DNA of 14,523 bases, taken from the NCBI GenBank assembly GCA_002331465.1, contig DCYM01000092.1, forward strand, positions 888 through 15,410, in the 5' to 3' direction. Within the stretch, counting starts at the first letter, position 1, and every line of letters starts with the position of its first letter. The notes under the pieces were generated by a model that was given only the letters and a program-made list of their open reading frames with translations, searched no databases and was not told the origin of the DNA. A program made the position numbers and the translations under genes. The stretch is from Candidatus Neomicrothrix sp. UBA2110. Its GTDB lineage: Bacteria; Actinomycetota; Acidimicrobiia; Acidimicrobiales; Poriferisodalaceae. Shown piece after piece: positions 6,893-14,065 of the stretch.

Positions 6893-8329
6893 TTACTCAG
6901 CGGTCTTTAGTGGTATTTCTCGATTGGCCGGATTTGGAATTGGGAAATCCTCCGCACCCATTACCAGACCGCGATCGATGACTGCGACCCTGCGTTTAGG
7001 TGGGGGAGGCGGAGATGGAATCCGATTTGGGGGAGTCAATGTCATGACCCCGTGACTCTTCGCTTGAGGCGCAGCAGGTGCAAGCTGGTCCACCTCGACG
7101 GCTCCATATATTGGAGGTGTGCCCGCGGCAACCAAGAAAATAATTGCGACCATCGCGAAAACAGTGATGACGCCAAACGCCACCCGATAGCTGGCTAGGT
7201 CACGAATTACTCCAACTAAGAAGGGGCCAATACCAACCCCCAGAACCATGACCAGCGAACCCATGCCGTAAATGCGTGGGTAATCCTTTACACCAAAAGC
7301 GTCTGCCAGCAAAAGCGGATGAAACATGAGCAGATTTCCCATCGCCATGCCCAGCACTACTGCTCCGACCATGATCATCGGTTTGGAGTCAGCGAGTGCC
7401 AAGATGCCGATGCCAGATGACTGCACCACCATCAGGCCCACCGTGAGACGGGTGAGAGACATCTTGAGGGCGGCTATCCCACCGAGAATTCTGGCTATCA
7501 CACTGGTCGCGCTCAAAACCATCAACACGGCGCGAGCGGTGTCAATATCGATGCGATCTTTCGTCATCTTGAAGGTGTGTTGGATGGCTCCCACCTGGGC
7601 CGCCATACAGATGATGAACGTCACTGAGATCAGGACGAAATACCGAGATCGCACGGCTGTCTTAAAGTCAACTCCGTCGGGCGCTTTGGGAAGCTCACCA
7701 GAAGCGAGCGGCGGGTCGCCATCGGGCCGGAGCCCCATAGGTTCCGGAGCACCACGAACCAAAAATAGAACCGCGGGCAGCATTCCAACAAGGAATCCGA
7801 TGGCTAGACGGGGAGCCCAATAGATCATTGAGTCAGCATCAACGACGGTCGCGACAATTGGGCTGAGAACTATTCCCCCAAGTGAGAGCCCAGAAGACGC
7901 AATGGACAGAGCCACTGATCGTTTACGAACGAACCAGCGGGTAACAATTGCGGAACTTGGTACCAGACTTGTCAGCGCAAAACCCGTGCCAAAGATGATC
8001 ATTACGATGACCATTTGGATTTCGTTTCGAACTTGGCCTAAGAGTGCCAACCCAGCGGCTCCGATGAGCGACCCGACTGTCATTACCAGTCGCGCGTCGA
8101 AAGTGGCTAGTAGTCGACCCGCGTAGTAGCCGGCTATCCCGGAGCTGGCGAAAAAGATCCCCGTGCCTGCCCCGGCGACACCAACACTGAATCCTTGCTC
8201 AACTACAAGGGCGTCTAAAAAAACTCCCTGAGCGTAAAACCCCAGCCCTGAGGTGACGGTCATGGTCACGAAAAGGCCCGCTAGGACCACCCAACCGCGA
8301 AAGATCCCCGAGGAGCTACTATTTTCCAT
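6893..8329 (-). CDS. MFS transporter, monocarboxylate/oxalate-formate antiporter-like
   Basis: A 478-residue membrane protein with about twelve hydrophobic segments in two halves, split by a polar loop near residues 200-235. The WFVRKRSVALSIASSG stretch in the loop after helix 4 and the start of helix 5, and the opening RGWVVLAGLFVTM helix, resemble the monocarboxylate transporter and oxalate/formate antiporter branches of the major facilitator superfamily, so small organic acids are the best guess for cargo. The last 75 residues (about 404-478) form a cytoplasmic tail with a proline run (PSPPPPPKRR) that such carriers do not normally have. The ATG has only a close GGAG before it, and its 5' end is 31 nt from the divergent esterase gene. 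Fold confident; cargo and direction uncertain. Confidence 0.87.
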   Translation of the reverse strand: MENSSSSGIFRGWVVLAGLFVTMTVTSGLGFYAQGVFLDALVVEQGFSVGVAGAGTGIFFASSGIAGYYAGRLLATFDARLVMTVGSLIGAAGLALLGQVRNEIQMVIVMIIFGTGFALTSLVPSSAIVTRWFVRKRSVALSIASSGLSLGGIVLSPIVATVVDADSMIYWAPRLAIGFLVGMLPAVLFLVRGAPEPMGLRPDGDPPLASGELPKAPDGVDFKTAVRSRYFVLISVTFIICMAAQVGAIQHTFKMTKDRIDIDTARAVLMVLSATSVIARILGGIAALKMSLTRLTVGLMVVQSSGIGILALADSKPMIMVGAVVLGMAMGNLLMFHPLLLADAFGVKDYPRIYGMGSLVMVLGVGIGPFLVGVIRDLASYRVAFGVITVFAMVAIIFLVAAGTPPIYGAVEVDQLAPAAPQAKSHGVMTLTPPNRIPSPPPPPKRRVAVIDRGLVMGAEDFPIPNPANREIPLKTAE

Positions 8330-8360
8330 TCTCCGCCACGATGCCAGTTAGTGAGCGTTC

Positions 8361-9431
8361 ATGCTTAGCCGTTGGGCGATTTCTGTTTTTTTCTTTTTCT
8401 TACTTGGCTGTGGGAACTCCGACGGTGATCGAGTCATTTCCTCTGGACCGGTTGCCGTAACGGTGACGTCCACGACGGAATATGAAGAGGATCGAAGGAC
8501 AGTCACATTACCGATTGTTGATGCCGCGACTAACTCCTCACTGACAGACGGCAAAAATGGGTCTCCCAGCGATCCTTGCCTCTCCAGCGAGGTTGGTCAT
8601 GGGTACACCAACGGGGAAATCTCCTCCGGGGGAAATACTTACGCCTTTGAGCTCTACCGCCCCTTTACTCACAACAAGGAGGCAGTTCCCCTAGTGACCA
8701 ATTGGCACGGACTTGGTTCTAACGGACCGCAACAGATGGCCTTCAGCGGTTACGCCGAACTCGCGGAAGAGGAAGGGTTCGTGGTCGTCGCTCCGACCGG
8801 TATCGTCGGATCGAACACTCTCAATCAAACTAATTGGGCGATAAAAAAGTTTGCAGGAAGAGATGATGTTCAGATGGCAGCGGATCTCATCGATTTGGTA
8901 GCGACAATGGTGTGCATCGACTTAGATCGCGTTTACGCAACGGGCATGTCAAACGGGGGATATTTTAGTTCGCTACTTGCATGTCGGCTGAACGAACGGA
9001 TTGCAGCCATTTTCTCTGTTGCGGCGGTCATGTTCCCCGATGATTGTCAAGCGAGTCGCGCCATGGGCGTTGGAGCGATACATGGGACTGATGATGTCGT
9101 TGTGCCGTTTGGCGGGGGCGGAGTATCGGTTTTAGGACAAGATCCTCTCTTCGAGCTGGTGATGCCTGAACAAATGAAGAAGTTCGCCAATGAGTTTGAG
9201 TGCCAATTCACTCGCGAAAAACCGGTTGGCCGAGAGACTCGACTCACCGTCTATTCGTCCTGCAAAGACGGAGTCGAAGTGCGATTTTGGGCAGTAGAAG
9301 GCGGCGGTCACACATGGCCGGGATCGCCATTCGCGAAGGCGGTTGAAGATCGTCTGGGATACTCAACTGACGATTTTGATGCGACCCGAGAGGGCTATCA
9401 ATTCATGAGCTGGTATTCACTGTCGAGATGA
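8361..9431 (+). CDS. Secreted lipoprotein esterase, LpqC / PHB depolymerase-like
   Basis: A complete 356-residue exported protein. The first 16 residues form a signal peptide with a phenylalanine core (VFFFFLL) ending in the lipobox LLGC, so Cys17 would be lipidated and the protein anchored outside the membrane. A polar linker (18-85) leads to an alpha/beta-hydrolase domain: NWHGLG (114-119, oxyanion region), nucleophile Ser197 in GMSNGG, acid Asp244 or Asp245 in HGTDD, and His317 in GGGHTWPG. This is the esterase family that includes LpqC, feruloyl esterases and poly(3-hydroxybutyrate) depolymerases. Natural substrates could be polyester or hydroxycinnamate esters; the sequence does not decide. 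The ribosome binding site is weak. It diverges from the MFS carrier and may supply the acids that carrier imports, which is only inferred from proximity. Confidence 0.88.
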   Translation: MLSRWAISVFFFFLLGCGNSDGDRVISSGPVAVTVTSTTEYEEDRRTVTLPIVDAATNSSLTDGKNGSPSDPCLSSEVGHGYTNGEISSGGNTYAFELYRPFTHNKEAVPLVTNWHGLGSNGPQQMAFSGYAELAEEEGFVVVAPTGIVGSNTLNQTNWAIKKFAGRDDVQMAADLIDLVATMVCIDLDRVYATGMSNGGYFSSLLACRLNERIAAIFSVAAVMFPDDCQASRAMGVGAIHGTDDVVVPFGGGGVSVLGQDPLFELVMPEQMKKFANEFECQFTREKPVGRETRLTVYSSCKDGVEVRFWAVEGGGHTWPGSPFAKAVEDRLGYSTDDFDATREGYQFMSWYSLSR

Positions 9432-9460
9432 CGCAGGAATGGCTCTGAAGGTCGAGCACC

Positions 9461-9466
9461 TAGAGT
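9461..9466 (+). promoter_or_regulatory. -10 element placed for leaderless transcription
   Basis: TAGAGT fits the TANNNT -10 pattern of actinobacteria and lies at -12 to -7 relative to the A of the alcohol dehydrogenase ATG at 9473, the spacing expected if transcription begins at the start codon. No Shine-Dalgarno sequence precedes the ATG and no clear -35 is seen. Inferred, not proven. Confidence 0.45.
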
Positions 9467-9472
9467 CTCGGC

Positions 9473-10465
9473 ATGGGAAAAATGCGGGCGACGAGAATGA
9501 TCGATGTAGGTCGGATGGTGTGTGAGGAGATTGACATTCCCCCTGTAGCGGATGGCCAAGTGTTGATCAAGAGTGAGATGGCTTCGATATGCGGTAGCGA
9601 TTTGCATGTTGTGATGATGGGAGCGGGGCTGAACCATGCCTTCCCTTGCCCGCACGGATACCCAGGGCACGAAGGGATCGGTCAGATCGTTGAATCTAAA
9701 GCTGCTGGGCTAGAAGAGGGCCAACACGTCTTGACTTTCCCCAACCCGGTTGTAGGAGAATGTTTTAACGAATATCAGCGCGTTGGCGAAAACTACTGCG
9801 TGCCGCTACCTGAGTCCGACCTGCCACGAGCGCACCTACTCATGGCTCAACAACTCGGCACCGTCATCTATGCAATGCGAAAACATCCACGCGATATTTT
9901 GGGTGAGACCGTTGCGGTAATGGGTCAGGGATCTGCTGGTTTGTTTTGGACATATTTGTTGAAGAGGGCAGGCGCGGCCCAAATTGTTGTCTCTGACTTG
10001 TCGGACGCTCGGTTATCAGTCTCAAGTCAATACGGCGCTGACGTATGCGTGAATGCGCAAACTGACAGCCTCCATGCCGTCGTTGGAGATGTCACCGGCG
10101 GAAATGGAGTGGACTACCTGGTCGAAGCTGTTGGGCGAGCAGAGACTTTTCGAGAGTCCGTAGACCACGTGCGGATGGATGGAGGGATTATGTGGTTCGG
10201 GCTTCCGAGCGTGGACGCCGATATTGATATGCGGTTCCACAAGTTTTTCCGAAAACGCCTTCATGCAGCCAGTACCTATGGTGCGCAAGATGAAGACGGG
10301 GCGAGTTCTTTTCGAGAAGCGCTCCGTCTAATTTCCACTGGTGAAATCGATGTATCACCGTTACTCAGCCATGTTTTTCCAATAGAAGAGATTGATGAAG
10401 CAATGCATCTAGCGCATGAGCCCCATGATGCGCAGGCACTTAAAGTGTCGATTGAATTTTCATAA
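9473..10465 (+). CDS. Zinc-type medium-chain alcohol/polyol dehydrogenase
   Basis: A complete 330-residue MDR-superfamily enzyme. The N-terminal catalytic domain has Cys40 in SICGSDLH and His66-Glu67 in GYPGHEG, the usual catalytic zinc ligands. The Rossmann fold begins with VAVMGQGSAG (147-156) for NAD(P). The four-cysteine structural zinc loop of classical alcohol dehydrogenases is missing; only Cys97 and Cys109 occur in that region. The enzyme should interconvert an alcohol or polyol and its carbonyl; threonine-, sorbitol- or erythritol-like substrates are all possible. The DenD-like gene follows 75 nt later on the same strand, which suggests sugar-acid or polyol use. The start at 9473 fits a leaderless transcript; an in-frame ATG three codons on, at 9482, with GGGA just before it, is the alternative. 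Confidence 0.87.
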   Translation: MGKMRATRMIDVGRMVCEEIDIPPVADGQVLIKSEMASICGSDLHVVMMGAGLNHAFPCPHGYPGHEGIGQIVESKAAGLEEGQHVLTFPNPVVGECFNEYQRVGENYCVPLPESDLPRAHLLMAQQLGTVIYAMRKHPRDILGETVAVMGQGSAGLFWTYLLKRAGAAQIVVSDLSDARLSVSSQYGADVCVNAQTDSLHAVVGDVTGGNGVDYLVEAVGRAETFRESVDHVRMDGGIMWFGLPSVDADIDMRFHKFFRKRLHAASTYGAQDEDGASSFREALRLISTGEIDVSPLLSHVFPIEEIDEAMHLAHEPHDAQALKVSIEFS

Positions 10466-10540
10466 ACGGCAGCACAGCGAATGAAATAGCGAGATCTGGA
10501 TCGGTAGTCCGGGACTGAGGTCCGGTCAGGAAGGCTAGAT

Positions 10541-11473
10541 ATGCGAGTAATTGTGACAGGAGGGGCTGGCTTTCTTGGGCGGCTGCTCATTGAGGGTCTC
10601 CAGGCTGATGGAGCGGACGACATTGTGGTCGTCGAGATCGCCGACGTCGACATCCCTGGATGTCGGGTCATCCAGGGCGATCTCGCCCACGACGACATCC
10701 TTCCTGCGTTGCTCAATGATGAACCGTGCACCATCTTCCACTTGGCGTCAGTCGTGAGCGCGGGGGCTGAAGCGGATTGGGAACACGCGGTTGACCAAAA
10801 CCTCGGCGGCATGCTGCGACTTCTCGAAGCGTGTCGACATTCCGGTCATCTTCACAAAGTCGTCTTCGCTAGCACCTTGGCCGTATTTGGGGGTTTCACC
10901 GCAGGAAGCGAGGTTGGCGATGTCGTGAAGCAGACACCGTCAGGTACCTATGGAACGACGAAAGCTATCGGTGAATTGCTGATCAATGACGCGACTCGAA
11001 AAGGTCACATTGATGGCCGTTCTGCAAGGCTGCCGACAGTTATTGTCAGGTCTGGTGCCCCGAACGCGGCGGCTTCAGGGTTCGCCTCGGGGATGTTCCG
11101 AGAGCCGTTGGCTGGCCTAGCGAGCGTGGTACCCGTAGGCGAGGAGACGGTGATGGTGTTGGGGTCGGCCCAAAACACAGCCACTTGTATCCAGATGTTG
11201 GCTGAAGTCCACGGTGATGATCTTGGTCACGACCGAGCGGTAGGGGTTCCGGGATTAAGCGCGACCGTCTCGGAAATGTTGGCGGTGTTGGAAAAAGTAG
11301 GCGGCGCCGAAGCGCGGTCGCTAGTGGAACTTGTACATGACGCTGAGATTGATGCTCTAGTGCGAAGTTGGCCTGCCGTCTTAGATGACACGCGAGGCCG
11401 CAGATTGGGACTGCCCGCTGACCTAGATCTCGAATCCATGGTTCGTGCTTACGCAGAGACGCTCAACCATTGA
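10541..11473 (+). CDS. denD: D-erythronate dehydrogenase-like extended SDR (DenD family)
   Basis: A complete 310-residue extended short-chain dehydrogenase. The NAD-binding TGGAGFLG (6-13), Ser111 in ASTLAVFGG, and Tyr137 with Lys141 in YGTTK make the full catalytic set. Beyond the general fold it carries signatures I know from DenD: HLASVVSAGAEADW (67-80), RLPTVIVRSGAPNAAAS (163-179) and FASGMFREPLAG (181-192). DenD oxidises D-erythronate to 2-dehydro-D-erythronate at the head of a four-carbon sugar-acid pathway. The later steps (isomerase OtnI, DUF1537 kinase, aldolase OtnC) are not in this window. AGGAAGG lies 6 nt before the ATG. Its last 11 nt overlap the end of the convergent class III aminotransferase gene. 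A related aldonate could be the real substrate. Confidence 0.82.
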   Translation: MRVIVTGGAGFLGRLLIEGLQADGADDIVVVEIADVDIPGCRVIQGDLAHDDILPALLNDEPCTIFHLASVVSAGAEADWEHAVDQNLGGMLRLLEACRHSGHLHKVVFASTLAVFGGFTAGSEVGDVVKQTPSGTYGTTKAIGELLINDATRKGHIDGRSARLPTVIVRSGAPNAAASGFASGMFREPLAGLASVVPVGEETVMVLGSAQNTATCIQMLAEVHGDDLGHDRAVGVPGLSATVSEMLAVLEKVGGAEARSLVELVHDAEIDALVRSWPAVLDDTRGRRLGLPADLDLESMVRAYAETLNH

Positions 11474-12764
11474 CCGAGTGGATGGCTGAAACAATTATCT
11501 CGCAGCCTTCCTCCATCTCGGCTTCAGTCACGTTCAGCATGGGGGTGAGGCGGATCACGTTTCCGTACAGCCCACCTTTCCCTACTAGTAGCCCGTTATC
11601 TTTGCACGCTTCGATCAAGCGGCTAGCAGCGGTGGTGTTTGGCTCGATACCTCCTGGCTGAACACACTCGATGGCTTGCATGAGGCCTTTTCCGCGTAAC
11701 TCGCCAATCCAGTCTGTTGCTTCGCATTCGCCTTGAAGTAACTCGACCATCTGTGTACCGCGCCGGGCAGCGTTCGCTTGCAGGTTGTTTTCTTTCACGT
11801 ACCTAAGGGTCGCCCGACCCGCCGCTACGGAAAGTGGATTCCCGCCAAAGGTGGTGAAGGAGGTGCGATCAAGAACGTTCATAACTTCGGCGCGTGCGAC
11901 ACAGCCGGCAAGCGTGATGCCATTACCAACACCTTTGGCGAAGGTGAGTATGTCGGGCACTATTCCGTGCGCTTCGTACCCCCAAAAATGGTCGCCGGTG
12001 CGCCCCCAGCCGGTCTGCACTTCGTCACTAATGAAGAGAATTTCGTTGGCCGACAACACTTTGTGCATAGCACCAAAAAACCCATCGGGAGGGGTTGCAA
12101 ATCCTCCGACTCCTTGAATTGGTTCAGCAATAAGTGCCGCAAACCCGCCAGCGTCTGTCATGTCGAGAAGCTGAACTAAGTCAGAGACACACGCTTGCGT
12201 AAAAGCTTCATCATCAAGTTCTCGGAACGGACTTCGGAGACGATAGGGGCCTTGGACAAAATGCACGTCTAGCCCGCTGTAGCTGCTGGTTAACCAACTG
12301 CGATGAGAGGTGACGGCTTGGGTTGTAAGAGAACGCCCGTGGTAGCTGTTCCGCATAGCGAGAAGTTGGTTTGATCGCCGATAGTTCGTAGCAATCAAGA
12401 TGGCGGTGTCGTTGGCCTCAGAACCAGAAGTGGTGAAGAGCACTCGTGCATCTGGAATGCCAGAAACAGCAGCCACTTCTTCAGCGAAAGACACGACCTG
12501 CTCGTTGAGATAAAGGGTCGAGGTGTGCATGACTTTCTGGGCCTGTTCTTGCACTGCTGACACGACCTCGGGAACCGAGTGTCCGATCATGGTCGTCAAT
12601 ATGCCACCGAAAAAATCTAGGTATTTGTTGCCCTCTAGATCCCACACATATCCACCTTGACCATGGTCTATGGAGATGGGCGTCTCGTAAAGAGGATTGA
12701 CGAATGAAGGCATCACAGCGCGGTAGCGCTTTAGGAGTTCCTGGGTTGTTGGCATGATGCTCAT
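11463..12764 (-). CDS. Class III aminotransferase, alanine-glyoxylate (AGXT2)-like
   Basis: A complete 433-residue class III PLP enzyme, clearly different from the one at 2962-4215. Key sites are YVWDLEGNKYLDFFGG (39-54), TTSGSEANDTA (111-121), YHGRS (141-145), SDEVQTGWGRTG with the PLP-ring Asp247, and Schiff-base Lys277 in TFAKGVGNGI. The DFFGGI and SDEVQTGWGRTG forms are typical of the AGXT2 / beta-alanine-pyruvate branch, which uses alanine, beta-alanine or beta-aminoisobutyrate with glyoxylate or pyruvate. It lies 34 nt after the LigB-type gene on the same strand and is likely in its operon, an unusual partner for a ring-cleaving enzyme. It converges on and overlaps the DenD-like gene by 11 nt. 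A second ATG three codons in is possible as the start. Confidence 0.9.
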   Translation of the reverse strand: MSIMPTTQELLKRYRAVMPSFVNPLYETPISIDHGQGGYVWDLEGNKYLDFFGGILTTMIGHSVPEVVSAVQEQAQKVMHTSTLYLNEQVVSFAEEVAAVSGIPDARVLFTTSGSEANDTAILIATNYRRSNQLLAMRNSYHGRSLTTQAVTSHRSWLTSSYSGLDVHFVQGPYRLRSPFRELDDEAFTQACVSDLVQLLDMTDAGGFAALIAEPIQGVGGFATPPDGFFGAMHKVLSANEILFISDEVQTGWGRTGDHFWGYEAHGIVPDILTFAKGVGNGITLAGCVARAEVMNVLDRTSFTTFGGNPLSVAAGRATLRYVKENNLQANAARRGTQMVELLQGECEATDWIGELRGKGLMQAIECVQPGGIEPNTTAASRLIEACKDNGLLVGKGGLYGNVIRLTPMLNVTEAEMEEGCEIIVSAIHSVNG

Positions 12765-12798
12765 TCTCTCGTCTGTTCTGATGGGATGAGTGAGTTGG

Positions 12799-13644
12799 TT
12801 AGTTAGTTGACCGTAGTGGGGGAGCTTCGAGATCTATCGTCCCGATGGTGCAACCCACAGCAAAAATCGGAATCGGTTCGTAGAAATGGACAATTCCCGG
12901 AGCTCCCTCAGTCGCTGCTGACACAGTCATGAATGTTCGAATTTCAAATGCCCCCTGTCCGGCATCGAGGTACGACTGAGTATCGGCGTAAGACAGCATT
13001 GCCGCTTTGTCACAACGTGACCATTCATCAAGGAACTGGCGGTCCCAGCTTTCGTTGATTTTCCCGCTATCGGGAGTCGCTGGCCAATGGCTTATGCCGC
13101 CGGTGCCGATTAGAGCGACGCGTTCTGGAACTGAGTCAGCGGCCTCTCGTAACGCCTGTCCAAAAGCCCAAGCTCGATGTAACGGAGTGAGAGGGGGACC
13201 TTGGCAGTTGATGTTCGTTGGAATAATTGGAAGGTCATAGTTAGGGGTCAAGAAATGTAACGGAACCATTATTCCGTGGTCGAACTTCCATTCTTCGGCA
13301 TAGCTGACGTCGGCTGTTTCCATGACTTTTTGAATCAAGCGTTCGGATAGTGACCGGTTGCCAGGAATCCGCGTTTTGGGTATCCCTAACCATTCAGGAT
13401 TCTCGATCGGACCTTCGTAGTAGTCCGCCATGCCCATGGCAAAGCTAGGCATGTTGTTCATAAAAAAGTTTGCGAAGTGCTCCGCGGCCACAACAATGAG
13501 CGCATCGGGTTTGCTGGCTTCAAGGCGATGCCGCAGGCCCTCAAAAGCTTCGTACAAGCGGTTTTTAGCTGCTGTATCGGCTTGATCGGCGCGACCCACA
13601 ATTCCTGGTGCGTGGCTACAGACCCCTGCAAAAACCAAAGGCAT
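12799..13644 (-). CDS. LigB-type extradiol dioxygenase catalytic (beta) subunit
   Basis: A 281-residue class III (LigB superfamily) ring-cleavage subunit. Its Fe(II) and catalytic residues are visible: His11 in CSHAPG, His56 in AAEHFANF, and a likely catalytic histidine in GTGGISHW; FDHGIMVPLHFL and NINCQGPP are further family motifs. A glutamate late in the protein (GAFEIR) probably completes the metal site. Such enzymes add dioxygen next to a catechol's hydroxyls; protocatechuate, gallate and related diols are known substrates. I start it at the ATG at 13644: GAGGGAG lies 7 nt upstream and the conserved region begins at once. The frame is open to 13794, but those extra 50 residues overlap the LigA-type gene and are arginine-rich and unlike the family. 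The start is 2 nt after the alpha subunit stop. Confidence 0.9.
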   Translation of the reverse strand: MPLVFAGVCSHAPGIVGRADQADTAAKNRLYEAFEGLRHRLEASKPDALIVVAAEHFANFFMNNMPSFAMGMADYYEGPIENPEWLGIPKTRIPGNRSLSERLIQKVMETADVSYAEEWKFDHGIMVPLHFLTPNYDLPIIPTNINCQGPPLTPLHRAWAFGQALREAADSVPERVALIGTGGISHWPATPDSGKINESWDRQFLDEWSRCDKAAMLSYADTQSYLDAGQGAFEIRTFMTVSAATEGAPGIVHFYEPIPIFAVGCTIGTIDLEAPPLRSTN

Positions 13645-13646
13645 CT

Positions 13647-14009
13647 TTAGGCTCCCTCTTCGATGTCGCTGGTTTGGCCGAGGCGCGTAGAGTGCGCGTC
13701 GACTCCCTCGTATCCGGTCACTGCGTACACGCCCTCTCTCACCGGACCATGAACGGCCAGCCCGTCGCGCATGCGTTGCAGATAGTCCTGCCATTCGATT
13801 GAGTGCAGGGCAGCAAAGTGCATCAAGATTTGTCCGTTTACGCCGAGGTGAAAAAGTAATCCGATGTCGGGTTCGATCAGTGCTTGCTGCTCTTCCGCGG
13901 TCAGATCGAAATTTACGAGCGCGCCGCGTCTATCCTCCGCGTACCGGGCTTGGAATTCTTCGTCGCGGTTTAGTTCGAACAGAAACTTCTGCATGTAGTA
14001 CAGGCTCAC
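13647..14009 (-). CDS. LigA-type extradiol dioxygenase small (alpha) subunit
   Basis: A small, all-helical protein of about 120 residues matching the LigA family: SLYYMQKFLFELNRD at the N-terminus, LTAEEQQALIEPDIGLLFHLGVNG in the middle, and a polar C-terminal tail. In protocatechuate 4,5-dioxygenase this subunit covers the active site of the LigB subunit and helps hold the carboxylate of the substrate. I choose the GTG at 14009 because family members begin with a sequence like MSLYYVQKF; an in-frame TTG at 14039 would add ten residues without similarity. A TAGAAT -10 box lies 8 nt upstream of the GTG. The gene is followed after 2 nt by the LigB-type gene, giving the usual alpha-beta order. 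It diverges from the FMN enzyme. Confidence 0.88.
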   Translation of the reverse strand: MSLYYMQKFLFELNRDEEFQARYAEDRRGALVNFDLTAEEQQALIEPDIGLLFHLGVNGQILMHFAALHSIEWQDYLQRMRDGLAVHGPVREGVYAVTGYEGVDAHSTRLGQTSDIEEGA

Positions 14010-14017
14010 CGACTCAG

Positions 14018-14023
14018 ATTCTA
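14018..14023 (-). promoter_or_regulatory. -10 box for the ring-cleavage operon
   Basis: On the minus strand TAGAAT is followed by 8 nt and then the GTG of the LigA-type gene. No Shine-Dalgarno sequence lies before the GTG, so a leaderless or very short-leader transcript is likely. No convincing -35 is seen at 16-18 nt. Inference from spacing only. Confidence 0.4.
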
Positions 14024-14065
14024 GGGTTGATGAAGTCAATTGAAGACCGGAGGCTCTTGGTGGGG

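Noticed and set aside
7326..7823. 165-codon open frame on the plus strand
   Set aside because: It lies antisense to the MFS gene, shows no recognisable domain and is explained by the codon bias of the real gene.
10506..10516. AGTCC-G-GGACT inverted repeat upstream of the DenD-like gene
   Set aside because: The arms are 5 bp with a 1-nt centre and it cannot form a proper hairpin loop; could be an operator but no better than chance.
10276..10812. 178-codon open frame on the minus strand
   Set aside because: Antisense to the alcohol dehydrogenase and DenD-like genes; serine-rich shadow translation.
12792..12811. Short GTTG/GTTA tandem-like repeat at the end of the LigB-type gene
   Set aside because: Only a few imperfect 4-nt units that include the stop codon; too short to call a functional repeat.
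13645..13794. 50-residue N-terminal extension of the LigB-type gene
   Set aside because: It is arginine-rich out-of-frame reading of the LigA-type gene; the ATG at 13644 has a good ribosome binding site and starts the conserved domain.
14010..14039. TTG start for the LigA-type gene
   Set aside because: It adds ten residues without family similarity; the GTG at 14009 gives the expected SLYYMQKF start.
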